From positions 1,612,001-1,676,000 of the forward strand of contig NZ_CP014275.1 in the NCBI RefSeq assembly GCF_001578105.1: 64,000 bases of DNA, read 5' to 3'. Below, piece by piece: positions 8,626 to 16,922 of this stretch. The notes under the pieces were generated by a model. That model did no database searches. It was not told the DNA's origin and saw nothing but the letters and a program-made list of their open reading frames with translations. Made by a program: the position numbers and the translations under genes. Source of the stretch: Martelella sp. AD-3. Lineage in GTDB: Bacteria; Pseudomonadota; Alphaproteobacteria; Rhizobiales; Rhizobiaceae. The stretch's first letter is position 1. Each line of letters begins with the position of its first letter.

Positions 8626-9096
8626 TCAATGTGTTGAATTAAGGATGGATGTGACTTCTTCTTTGCTGGTGGCGTTGGAAAGCCGTCTCAGTCTTCCTTC
8701 ATCCTGCAATAATTGGCCAATCGCGGTCAGCATCTCGATTTGCTCATCTTTGCTGCGTAGTGCCAATTCGAAGACCACCGATACAGGAATTTTCTTGTCC
8801 GGATCATCCATAGACCCGAACATGACGGGCCTGGAAAGCGTCGCCATTGCGACGCCTGAGGATATGACATGCTCGGGGTCCGTATGCGGAACGGCAACGG
8901 CAAAGCCATCGCCCAGCGGCAGTCCGGTCGGCATTATGGCCTCCCTGCTGATCACAGCCGCGCCATAGGTTGATTTGACGATAGCCGCCTTTTGCAGGTG
9001 ATCGGCCAGAAGGCCGATCACTTCGTTTGCATCAACCGCATCGCAACCAAGCACGACGCCATCGGGAACAAGGTAATCTGAAATATCGATACTCAT
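8626..9096 (-). CDS. PTS IIA component, fructose/galactitol (PtsN-like) fold
   Basis: A 156-residue EIIA-type domain. The phosphorylatable histidine lies in VAVPHTDPEHV (His71), and the segments TGLPLGDGFA and VVFELALRSKDEQIEML match the PTS_EIIA type-2 fold used by GatA and PtsN. Its position between IIC and IIB argues for transport rather than nitrogen-PTS regulation. It accepts phosphate from the HPr part of the fusion protein and donates it to Cys11 of IIB. Confidence 0.88.
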   Translation of the reverse strand: MSIDISDYLVPDGVVLGCDAVDANEVIGLLADHLQKAAIVKSTYGAAVISREAIMPTGLPLGDGFAVAVPHTDPEHVISSGVAMATLSRPVMFGSMDDPDKKIPVSVVFELALRSKDEQIEMLTAIGQLLQDEGRLRRLSNATSKEEVTSILNSTH

Positions 9097-9112
9097 TACA
9101 CGTTATTCCCAT

Positions 9113-10510
9113 TCACATTGATACCGTTTTGGGCGTTTCATCCGTTGCCGCTTCATCCACCTGCGATCGCTTGAGGATGACAATACCAATCGCTGTCAGG
9201 ATCGCGAGAATGACAACGCCAAGATATCCGAGCACTTTTGTCAAGAAAACGGAAACCCAGGTGATCCAGACAAACCCGTCGCCAATGGCCGTGATCTGTG
9301 TTGCGTTTGAAGGGATATCGAACCCTGAGGAAACAGCCGCCTGGGTAAACAATGCGGCGAGCGACGTGGCGCAATAGAAGCCAAGCGTCAGTGTGATTGT
9401 CCCGATAATCACCATCCGCAGCACATTGCCGTTCACGACGGGAGCGGCCAATGCGATGAAGAACGGAATGACAGCAAGGTCTGCAAACAGGATCACCCGA
9501 TTGCCCGGCAGGATGATTTCAAGAAGAATGGCAATCGGAACCAAAAGCAGCGACGCCGAAATCGCAGCGGGATGGCCAATCAGGATCGCCGAATCGAGCC
9601 CGATATGGATTTCACGGGCTCCAGCGCGTTTTTGAACGAAGGTTCGTGCGGCTTCCGAGATCGGGATCAGGCCCTCCATCAGGATTTTCACCATGCGCGG
9701 AAGAAGAACCATGACAGCGGCAAGGTTGATGCCGGTCTTGAGAACCTTTGTGGTCATTTCCGGCAGGTTTGACGGGTCCCAGAAGCCGATAAGACCCAGA
9801 ATGATGCCGATTGCCAGTCCCAGGATCATCGGTTCTCCGAGAACACCAAACCGCTTCTGGATCGTGTCGGTGGACAGATCGATGTCGCGCAGGCCGGGGA
9901 TCCGCTCGATCACCCAGTTGATGCCCATGGCGATCGGAAGAATTTGAACCGAGAGAATGTGCGGTACGGAGACGCCCGGAAGGCCATAGAATTTCTGAAT
10001 CCGTTTGGCGCTCCAGTCGGCAAAGAACAGCGCTACGGCCGCCATAACAGCCGAGGTGGCAATGCCCATCGGCAGCGACCCCGTTGCGGCAACGACCAGC
10101 GAGCCGACAAAGGCCATATGCCAGAAATTCCAGACATCAACGTTCAGGGTTCGAGTCATACCCGTCAACAGCAGCACGATGTTGACGATGATGGCAACCG
10201 GAATGATCCAGAGCCCCACCGAAGATCCAAACGCGATCGCCGCCGAAGACGGCCAACCAACATCAACGACATCACGGGTAACACCGGTATTGATCGCAAT
10301 AGCCTGGGCGACATCGCTCAGATTGGTAAACATCAATCCGATGACGAGGTTGATACCGATGAAGGCGACGCCGATGGTAACGCCGGCGCGGATTGCCTTG
10401 CCGGTCTTTGCTCCCAGAACGAGCGCGATAATGATAATGATAATGGGCAGCAATACCGTCGCACCCAAGGCGTCGATAACCTGCTTCAGCCCCACCAGGA
10501 AACCGTCCAT
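9113..10510 (-). CDS. PTS galactitol-family IIC permease
   Basis: A 465-residue integral membrane protein with about ten hydrophobic helices. The opening (QVIDALGATVLLPIIIIIIA, then KTGKAIRAGVTIGVAFIGIN) and the DFG-like and GHPAA motifs fit the GatC (galactitol) IIC family. It should move a polyol or related sugar across the inner membrane with phosphorylation. It is the first gene of the leftward PTS operon, with GGAGGACAAA before the ATG. The actual substrate is unknown; GatC relatives carry several polyols and pentoses. Full sugar PTS systems are uncommon in this bacterial group, which usually has only the nitrogen PTS. Confidence 0.9.
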   Translation of the reverse strand: MDGFLVGLKQVIDALGATVLLPIIIIIIALVLGAKTGKAIRAGVTIGVAFIGINLVIGLMFTNLSDVAQAIAINTGVTRDVVDVGWPSSAAIAFGSSVGLWIIPVAIIVNIVLLLTGMTRTLNVDVWNFWHMAFVGSLVVAATGSLPMGIATSAVMAAVALFFADWSAKRIQKFYGLPGVSVPHILSVQILPIAMGINWVIERIPGLRDIDLSTDTIQKRFGVLGEPMILGLAIGIILGLIGFWDPSNLPEMTTKVLKTGINLAAVMVLLPRMVKILMEGLIPISEAARTFVQKRAGAREIHIGLDSAILIGHPAAISASLLLVPIAILLEIILPGNRVILFADLAVIPFFIALAAPVVNGNVLRMVIIGTITLTLGFYCATSLAALFTQAAVSSGFDIPSNATQITAIGDGFVWITWVSVFLTKVLGYLGVVILAILTAIGIVILKRSQVDEAATDETPKTVSM

Positions 10511-10589
10511 TTTGTCCTCCCTGGATGCGACTTGCTGAAAGGCTCCTCCCTTTCATCCGCTTTGCAAGTCATGATGCACCCAACCTGAT

Positions 10590-10660
10590 CATTTGTGCGG
10601 ACGATGAACATTATTTCGTTTTTTCAGGGCTTGTCAATCGTGCATCCTTTGAACATTTGT
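10590..10660. promoter_or_regulatory. Divergent PTS/SorC control region with GAAC-type operator
   Basis: On the reverse strand a perfect -35 box TTGACA (10637-10632) is followed 18 bases later by a weaker TAATGT, a candidate promoter for the PTS operon. The near-palindrome GAACATTTGTCC (about 10651-10662) and GAACATTATT (near 10606) resemble sites upstream of the ABC/DRL genes at 18.6-18.7 kb. A SorC-type regulator is encoded next door, so these are candidate SorC operators. No footprint-level evidence exists in the sequence. Confidence 0.45.
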
Positions 10661-10741
10661 CCATTTTTTGCTGGAAAGCCGATTTTGACTTTGCAATAGT
10701 TGAAATCGCACTGCGTTGAACGCGAATCACAAGGGCAGGAC

Positions 10742-11713
10742 ATGGCACCACTGCGCGGCAGCGATCAGGATCTATTGGTTAAGGCAGCCTGGCTGTATTA
10801 TGTCCATGGGCAGGGACAGGAGCAGGTCGCCAAGGCTTTGCATTTGTCGCGCACCAAGGTGACGCGGCTGCTGTCGCATGCCCGGGAAAGTGGCATCGTT
10901 AAAATTTCGGTTGAGCATGAGACCGTGGAAACGCTCGCGCTGGCAGACTGGATAGCATCACGCTATGGCGTTGAAAATTGCATTCTAACACCGCCTTTGC
11001 CTGAAGACCCCGCGCCATCGGCAGCAATCGAGGCCATCAACCGTCAATCGGTGGGCATGGCAGCTGCCAATGTCCTGATGCGGCGTTGTCTCAGCAACAG
11101 GCCGATGACGATCGGTGTTGGAGCAGGACGAACCGTTGCGCGGGTGATTGATTCAATCGTGAATCTGACTAAATCGGATTTGACGGCGTTGTCGCTGATC
11201 GGGACCACCCATCGCGATGAGGGGATTTCCTCATATTCGCTGGCTCTTCTTTTATCGGACGTTGTTGGCGGCAAGGCGCGGACACTGCCGACGCCCATTT
11301 ATATGGGATCACCGGCCTCGCGGCAGGCACTTGAGCGGGATCCGGTTATCGCTGAGCTTTTACAGGCGACGGCACAAACTGATATCAATATACTAAGTTG
11401 CGGCCCAGCGAAGGGCGACAGCTCGTTCTCTATGCGGGCGGGACTCACCCAGGAAGACGGCGTGATACTGGAAAAAGCGGATGTTGCATGTGAACTCGCC
11501 GGTTTTTTTCTGAAGGCCGATGGCTCTTTTGCCGAGACGCCTTTGAATGACCGTAGAATCGGTGTCTCTTTCGAAACGTTGAAAGCGGCGGATAATATTG
11601 TTGTCGCATCGGGCGCCCATAAAGCCGAGCCGCTGAAAGCCGTGATGGCGGCGGGAATAGCGAAGACAATCGTCATCGACAACGCGCTTGCCGGACAGCT
11701 CGCCCAACGGTAA
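10742..11713 (+). CDS. SorC-family sugar-responsive transcriptional regulator
   Basis: A 323-residue regulator: an N-terminal helix-turn-helix (LYYVHGQGQEQVAKALHLSR, TKVTRLLSHARESGIVKI) and a C-terminal sugar-phosphate-binding domain (IGVGAGRTVARVIDSI, LSLIGTTHR, NILSCGPAKG). SorC proteins are tetramers whose DNA binding changes with a phosphorylated sugar from the pathway they control. It is divergent from the PTS operon and starts the unit that includes the two unknown genes downstream. The start chosen is the ATG at 10742 (AGGAC just upstream), rather than an upstream in-frame codon. A second SorC gene lies at 23461. Confidence 0.9.
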   Translation: MAPLRGSDQDLLVKAAWLYYVHGQGQEQVAKALHLSRTKVTRLLSHARESGIVKISVEHETVETLALADWIASRYGVENCILTPPLPEDPAPSAAIEAINRQSVGMAAANVLMRRCLSNRPMTIGVGAGRTVARVIDSIVNLTKSDLTALSLIGTTHRDEGISSYSLALLLSDVVGGKARTLPTPIYMGSPASRQALERDPVIAELLQATAQTDINILSCGPAKGDSSFSMRAGLTQEDGVILEKADVACELAGFFLKADGSFAETPLNDRRIGVSFETLKAADNIVVASGAHKAEPLKAVMAAGIAKTIVIDNALAGQLAQR

Positions 11714-11779
11714 GGCGAATAGGATACGTGCATGGTGGAGAACGGGGCACGTTTAAAAGTTTGGAATGGAGGAACATTG

Positions 11780-12478
11780 ATGCTGGAACATTTCAGACCT
11801 GACAGGCTGGTCCTGCGCGAAGCATTACGTGGGTTGCGGTATACCGTTCACACCGGTGGACGAAGAGTTTTGAACCATCTTTCCACGGCTTCGGCCGGTC
11901 ATACGCCCGCTCTTCCCGGAAGACACCTGTTATGCGACGTGGAGAATACAGCAGCACGGCTTGAAGCCTTCGGCTCTGATACCATGCGCTTCCTGCTGTG
12001 CGAACATACGCCGTCCTCGCGATCGATGCTGGCCTTGTACGAACTCGGTTTTGAAGAAAAGCAGTTTGCCCGCGTTGTCTATGACAATCTGGGGCTGTTC
12101 TTGCAACAACTTGGCATTCGACACGCCATCGTCAGCGAACTGGCAGCACGGCAGGCACATAGGCGGCTTCCTTCAAACCTGCTTGATCTGGCTGAACATG
12201 AAGCCGCCGCTGTGATTGCTTTTTCTCTTGTCGACGCCGGCGTCATCAGAGAGGGTCCAGTTGGACTGAAGTCGCTGCGAAGCAGAGAGACAGATCTGGC
12301 GATTGCCGCATTATTATTCTGGTTGTTGAGTAATCGTTCGCTGGAAGAAGATGATCAGACCCGTTTGGCTGCCGCCGACATGGCGGTGGCCGTCGGAGAT
12401 GAAATCGTCGCGGCGCTGAAGCAGAAGGATCAAACTGCTTTGAGTGCACTGTTCGAAGAGTTGGCCCCGCATGTCTGA
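11780..12478 (+). CDS. Unknown protein in sugar locus (A)
   Basis: I do not recognise this 232-residue protein. It is soluble, mostly predicted helical, with a conserved-looking core (RFLLCEHTPSSRSMLALYEL, GFEEKQFARVVYDNLGLFLQ) and a long Leu/Ala-rich C-terminal half. There is no signal peptide or clear transmembrane segment. The ATG at 11780 has GGAGGAA six bases upstream and is preferred to an in-frame ATG at 11732. It follows the SorC gene by about 65 bases and overlaps the next unknown gene by 8 bases (ATGTCTGA), so A and B are translationally coupled and probably act together. Its setting suggests a role tied to the sugar regulon, for example a ligand-responsive or enzyme-accessory function, but no function can be assigned. 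Confidence 0.7.
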   Translation: MLEHFRPDRLVLREALRGLRYTVHTGGRRVLNHLSTASAGHTPALPGRHLLCDVENTAARLEAFGSDTMRFLLCEHTPSSRSMLALYELGFEEKQFARVVYDNLGLFLQQLGIRHAIVSELAARQAHRRLPSNLLDLAEHEAAAVIAFSLVDAGVIREGPVGLKSLRSRETDLAIAALLFWLLSNRSLEEDDQTRLAAADMAVAVGDEIVAALKQKDQTALSALFEELAPHV

Positions 12479-13055
12479 ACTGTCAAATTCATACAGGATC
12501 TGGCCCAGCACCAACGAACCCTTGCGGCGCGCGGTGCGGCGATTGCATTGGTTCCGCACTGCATTCATGTCTTACACACAGGAGATGGAAAAAAGGATCG
12601 GGGTTGAATATGAAGTTGACGAGAAAAAGCTCGCAGCGATTTTTATTGCCTGGCTGCGGGCGGTAAACGCACAAAAGCCAAGTTCGGCGAAGGCCCGCAG
12701 TGCCTATTTCGATTTCGCTGCAAGTTTGATGTTGCGTGAGTTGATCGAAAATATGCCGCTTAAGGCCAAAACCAAGCCGCAACTGGTCGATGAAAACGCT
12801 GCGGCGGCATTCTGGCCTGAAGGATATATCTGCACATTGTTCTGCCTCGCCGTCCACGATGCCGTGGTCAAACAGGAGTTCAGCGCGCCTTTGCCGCAAC
12901 GCCCGCCGATCGACAATATACGAAGCTGGTGGTCGTTTCGCGAAAACAGCAGAGAAGACAGCCGTTTTGCCGCTGGCTTCTTGCAGCGGCTTATGGGCCA
13001 TGAACCGAACTGGGCCATGCCTGATATTTTCACGATGCCAGTCGATGATGGCTGA
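12471..13055 (+). CDS. Unknown protein in sugar locus (B)
   Basis: A 194-residue soluble protein with no family I can name. It is rich in aromatic and charged residues (RRLHWFRTAFMSYTQEMEKR, ARSAYFDFAASLMLRELIEN, IRSWWSFRENSREDSRFAAG) and looks all-helical. It has no export signal. Its ATG sits inside the end of the previous gene, giving an 8-base overlap typical of coupled translation. It ends 28 bases before the convergent PfkB kinase gene. The pair A/B may form one complex; this is inference from gene coupling only. Confidence 0.7.
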   Translation: MSELSNSYRIWPSTNEPLRRAVRRLHWFRTAFMSYTQEMEKRIGVEYEVDEKKLAAIFIAWLRAVNAQKPSSAKARSAYFDFAASLMLRELIENMPLKAKTKPQLVDENAAAAFWPEGYICTLFCLAVHDAVVKQEFSAPLPQRPPIDNIRSWWSFRENSREDSRFAAGFLQRLMGHEPNWAMPDIFTMPVDDG

Positions 13056-13083
13056 GGAGATGAGACCGGCGTCTTATGCCGCC

Positions 13084-14061
13084 TTATACCTCATGCAATA
13101 GCCCCTGTGCGGGACTCGGCGGTTGCGTCGGCGTGTTTTTCATAAATTGCAGTGTCGCTCCCAGGTCTTTCACCACGGCCTGTGATCCCAGGCCCATCGC
13201 ATTTTGTGCTGAACTTGCCTGCCCGATGCGCATGCAATCTTCAATGGACATTCCCTGGTGCAGACCGGTTGCAAAGCCGGCGTTAAAGCAATCGCCGCAT
13301 CCGCAGGTACAGACCACGTCGATCTGATATGCCGGAATGTCGAGGCGCTCTCCCTTGTTGTCGCGATACATTGCGCCCTTGGCCCCCAGCGTCAAAATGA
13401 CGGCGCCCGTGCCCTGATCCAGCAAGAAGCTGGCAATGTCTTCGAGATCAGAGAGGCCGGAAAGCGCCATGGCTTCTTCTTCGGACGGCATGAAATAGTC
13501 GGTCTGCGCCAGCAATGGCTGGATTGCCGCAAAGTCATTGCGTGTTGACGCAAACACATCGAGGGTAGTGGTGCAACCGCGTTTTTGCGCTTCGGTCATG
13601 ATCTCCGCGTTGCGCCCCTGGTCCATGCGATCCATCAGACCAACGCCGCCAATATGCAGGATTTTCGTATCCAGAACCTGATCGACCATATCATCGGATA
13701 CGTAAAAACCGGCTGTAGCCCCGCGCTTGTGAAGCGCCGGGCGAGTGCCGTCCGGCTGGGTCGGGACGATTGAGGATGAGGTTGAAAAGCCCGCACATCG
13801 CTGCATGTTGGTGGTGTCAATGCCATATTGCGCCAGCTTTGTGAGCACCCAGTCGCCCATGTCGTCGTGCCCGACACCGCCAACGGCCTGCACTTTTAGC
13901 CCGTGTTTTGCTGCAACAATCGAAGCACTGCCAGCTGCCCCGGATACGGCAAGCGTAAACTCGTCTACGAAACTGGTGCCGCCATTTGCAGGCAGCTCGA
14001 CAACGGGGCGGCACAGCGCATCAAATGTGTAAAAACCCATTGAGGTGTAGTCGAATTTCAT
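13084..14061 (-). CDS. PfkB/ribokinase-family carbohydrate kinase
   Basis: A 325-residue sugar kinase. The N-terminal substrate-lid region has VSGAAGSASIVAAKHGLKV (PfkB signature 1 area) and the C-terminal ATP-binding/catalytic signature 2 reads CTCGCGDCFNAGFATGL, with the catalytic Asp of GxGD kept. Three cysteines replace residues that are usually D-T-T-G-A-G-D, which is unusual. Two adjacent ATGs (14064, 14061) follow AGGAGGAC; the second has the better spacing. It is the last gene of the leftward ABC-transport operon (binding protein, two permeases, ATPase, kinase) and should phosphorylate the imported sugar. Substrate is unknown. Confidence 0.88.
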   Translation of the reverse strand: MKFDYTSMGFYTFDALCRPVVELPANGGTSFVDEFTLAVSGAAGSASIVAAKHGLKVQAVGGVGHDDMGDWVLTKLAQYGIDTTNMQRCAGFSTSSSIVPTQPDGTRPALHKRGATAGFYVSDDMVDQVLDTKILHIGGVGLMDRMDQGRNAEIMTEAQKRGCTTTLDVFASTRNDFAAIQPLLAQTDYFMPSEEEAMALSGLSDLEDIASFLLDQGTGAVILTLGAKGAMYRDNKGERLDIPAYQIDVVCTCGCGDCFNAGFATGLHQGMSIEDCMRIGQASSAQNAMGLGSQAVVKDLGATLQFMKNTPTQPPSPAQGLLHEV

Positions 14062-14070
14062 CATGTCCTC

Positions 14071-15120
14071 CTACCGCAGCCTTTGGCCGGACTGGGTTTC
14101 AAACAGGTATATCCTTTTCGGATCAAAGGTCACGGTCTTGCTGGCATCAAGTGCTGCACGATAATCCCGGTCAGCCTTCACCTCGATAAGCTTTTCACCT
14201 GCCTTGATGGTAAGGTAAGTGAGATCTCCTGTCGGCTCGACACCATAGACGGTACCGTTCAGTTGCGCAGCAGCCCCGCCGACCGTGCAGTCTTCCGGCC
14301 TGATGCCGAGCGTCACGGCACCGGCATGCTGCTGAGGCAAGCCGTCCACCCGAATGCCATCGGCAACGAAGGTGCCGGATGAAATCGTACCCTCGATCAG
14401 GTTCATCGGCGGAGAGCCGATAAAGCCGGCGACAAAGGTGTTGGCCGGATCATTGTAGATTTCGTCGGGAGTTCCCGTTTGCTGGATCATGCCCGACTGC
14501 ATGATCACGATCCGGTCTGCGAGCGTCATGGCCTCGATCTGATCGTGGGTGACGTAAACCGTGGTGATTTTCAGCTGGCGCTGGATGTGTTTGATCTGGA
14601 CACGCATTGCCTGGCGCAACTTTGCATCCAGGTTGGAAAGCGGTTCGTCCATCAAAAACACTTGCGGGCGCCGCACGATCGCCCGCGCCAGGGCAGCCCT
14701 TTGTCGCTGACCGCCGGACAAGGCCGCAGGCTTGCGGTCGAGATAGTCTCCCATCTCAACCAGTTCCGCGGCGCGGCGGACGAGCGTGTCGTGCTCTGCC
14801 TTCGGCACTTTGCGCATGCGCAGCGGAAAGCGAATGTTTTCGTAGATGCTCATATTGGGATAAAGCGCATATCCCTGAAACACCATGGCCGCATCGCGGT
14901 CACGGGCGTCAATGTCATTCATCCGCTCGCCGCCAACGCGGATTTCGCCTTCGGAAGGGTCTTCCAGCCCGGCGATCATGCGCATCGTGGTGGTTTTTCC
15001 GCAGCCCGAAGGGCCGAGGAAAACGATGAACTCTTCATCCGATATGTCGATATTCACATCGCGGACACCCCAGAAAGCACCCCATTTCTTCTGAATGCCG
15101 ACAAGTTCGATCTGTGCCAT
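14071..15120 (-). CDS. CUT1 ABC sugar transporter ATP-binding protein (MalK/UgpC type)
   Basis: A 349-residue ATPase energising sugar import. Walker A GPSGCGKTTT, the Q-loop in MVFQGYALYPNMS, signature LSGGQRQRAALARAI, Walker B VFLMDEPLSNLD and the switch histidine in TVYVTHDQ are all intact. The C-terminal third (IRPED, TGDLTYLTIK) is the TOBE regulatory domain of MalK-like proteins. The start is the ATG at 15120 (MAQIELVGIQ); the frame continues upstream without meaning. It is 5 bases from the permease gene upstream and about 10 bases before the kinase gene. Confidence 0.93.
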   Translation of the reverse strand: MAQIELVGIQKKWGAFWGVRDVNIDISDEEFIVFLGPSGCGKTTTMRMIAGLEDPSEGEIRVGGERMNDIDARDRDAAMVFQGYALYPNMSIYENIRFPLRMRKVPKAEHDTLVRRAAELVEMGDYLDRKPAALSGGQRQRAALARAIVRRPQVFLMDEPLSNLDAKLRQAMRVQIKHIQRQLKITTVYVTHDQIEAMTLADRIVIMQSGMIQQTGTPDEIYNDPANTFVAGFIGSPPMNLIEGTISSGTFVADGIRVDGLPQQHAGAVTLGIRPEDCTVGGAAAQLNGTVYGVEPTGDLTYLTIKAGEKLIEVKADRDYRAALDASKTVTFDPKRIYLFETQSGQRLR

Positions 15121-15125
15121 GTCTT

Positions 15126-15968
15126 TTATCCTTTGACCGCGCCCATCGTCAGGCCACGTGACAAGTGTTTCTGGATGGCGACGACCACCAGAAAGACCGG
15201 CACGAAGGCGATGAAGGCAACAAGTGCTATTGCGTTGTAGATCACGCCATCGGAACCACCGGTGAAGTTCGCCAACGCCACGGACATTGTGTAGGCGCTC
15301 TTGGTGGAGGCGATGAGCAACGTGAAGAGGAATTCGTTGATGGCAAAAATGGCGCCGATCACACCCGCTGTGATGATGCCGGGCAGGATGATGGGAATGA
15401 TGATTTCCCACAGGATCCTCAGATCGGAGGCGCCGTCAGTGCGCGCTGCATCTTCCAGTTCCTTCGGAATATCAAGCATGTAGGAGCGGATGATCCAGGT
15501 AATGAGCGACAGGTTGATCGCGGCATAGATGATCATCAGGGCCCAGACGGTGTCGAGAAGGTCCATGTTCTTGAACAGGAAGAAAATCGGTATTGCGACA
15601 ATGGCCGGCGCCATCATCCGCGTGGACAGAATGTAGAAGCCGATATCTTCACGGCCGCGATAGGTGTAGCGCGCCAACGAATAGGCGGCCGGTATCGCCA
15701 GCACGAGATCGATCACGACGGAGCCGATGATTGCGACTACCGAGTTGCGCAGATAATACCCCATTGGCCAGTCGGCCCAGACCATGTGCCACGCATCCAG
15801 ACTGAAATGCGGCCAGTAGATCGGCTGTTGCGTGATGATCTCCGTCCTGGGGCGCAGACCGATGGACAGGAACCACAGAACAGGAACCAGACAGAACAGA
15901 GCCCATGCGCCAAGAATAATGTAGCGGATAATGTGGCTTTCGTTGTTCTTGCGACGTTGGGAGGCCAT
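15126..15968 (-). CDS. CUT1 ABC sugar transporter permease (MalG-like)
   Basis: A 280-residue inner-membrane permease with six hydrophobic segments. The EAA loop, which contacts the ATPase, reads ELEDAARTDGASDLRILWEI. It follows the first permease gene by 3 bases in the same operon. With its partner it forms the translocation channel. Confidence 0.92.
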   Translation of the reverse strand: MASQRRKNNESHIIRYIILGAWALFCLVPVLWFLSIGLRPRTEIITQQPIYWPHFSLDAWHMVWADWPMGYYLRNSVVAIIGSVVIDLVLAIPAAYSLARYTYRGREDIGFYILSTRMMAPAIVAIPIFFLFKNMDLLDTVWALMIIYAAINLSLITWIIRSYMLDIPKELEDAARTDGASDLRILWEIIIPIILPGIITAGVIGAIFAINEFLFTLLIASTKSAYTMSVALANFTGGSDGVIYNAIALVAFIAFVPVFLVVVAIQKHLSRGLTMGAVKG

Positions 15969-15971
15969 GGG

Positions 15972-16913
15972 CTATTCCTTCCCGGATCTGAACGCGCGTT
16001 TGACGACCAGTTGCGCGATGATAAGTGTCATGATCAGCATCACAACGGACGCCGCCGAGGCGTACCCGAAGTTGAAACTCTTGAAGCCGATGCGATAAAT
16101 GAAATAGCTGACCGTTTCGGTGGCGCCGCCCGGAGTGCCCTGCGTCATGATATAAACGTTGGTGAACATGGTCATGATATCGATGCCCCGCAGGACGACC
16201 GCCACGGCAATCACCGGACGCATCATCGGCAGGCTGATATTCCAGAAAATCTGTGCCCAGCTGGCGCCATCCAGACGTGCGGCTTCCTCTACCTCTTCAT
16301 CCTGACCCTGAAGTGCGGCAACAAAGATGATGAACAGGAACGGCGTCCATTGCCAGACATCTGCAACGATCAGCGTGAGCCGCGAAAGCCAGATAGACGA
16401 TGTCCAGGCGATATTGCCGTCAATGAGCCCGAGCCGGATCAGCAAGTCCGAAATAACCCTGCCGTCCATAAAGGCGAGCTTCCAGATGAAGGCGACAGCC
16501 GAGGGCATGAAAAGCATCGGGACGAGGAAAATAATCCTCCATCCTTTGATCCACGGGTCGCGATAGGCATAAAACGAGATCAGCAATGCAAATGTGCATT
16601 CCAGCGCTAACGCAATCCCGCCGATCACAAACGTATTCCAAAGGGCCGCCCAGAATTCGCGATCACCGAAAAGATCGCGGTAGTTTTCTGTGCCGACAAA
16701 CTGCCAGTTGGCGAATTTCACATAGAACAGAGATTGAATGATCGCGTAGACCCCGGGATAAAGGGTGATCATCAACAGGAAGGCGACCGCCGGTGCGACG
16801 AGCAAATATGGGAACATGACCCGAAGCCGCTTGTTGCGACGCTTGATATATCGGCCGGATGCGCCCGGGGAGGCCACAGCCCCCCCGGTTTCCAACATAG
16901 ACGTGTCGGTCAT
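15972..16913 (-). CDS. CUT1 ABC sugar transporter permease (MalF-like)
   Basis: A 313-residue permease. Six helices are visible, from VMFPYLLVAPAVAFLLMITL to the C-terminal VVMLIMTLIIAQLVVKR. The EAA loop is EVEEAARLDGASWAQIFWNI. The N-terminus has a basic cytoplasmic stretch (RYIKRRNKRLRV). It lies 9 bases after the binding-protein gene and forms the heterodimeric channel with the next gene product. Confidence 0.92.
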   Translation of the reverse strand: MTDTSMLETGGAVASPGASGRYIKRRNKRLRVMFPYLLVAPAVAFLLMITLYPGVYAIIQSLFYVKFANWQFVGTENYRDLFGDREFWAALWNTFVIGGIALALECTFALLISFYAYRDPWIKGWRIIFLVPMLFMPSAVAFIWKLAFMDGRVISDLLIRLGLIDGNIAWTSSIWLSRLTLIVADVWQWTPFLFIIFVAALQGQDEEVEEAARLDGASWAQIFWNISLPMMRPVIAVAVVLRGIDIMTMFTNVYIMTQGTPGGATETVSYFIYRIGFKSFNFGYASAASVVMLIMTLIIAQLVVKRAFRSGKE

Positions 16914-16922
16914 TTGTCTTCC

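Noticed and set aside
15165..16610. A 481-codon forward frame rich in Asp, His and Arg
   Set aside because: Antisense to both ABC permease genes; composition is that of a complementary-strand shadow.
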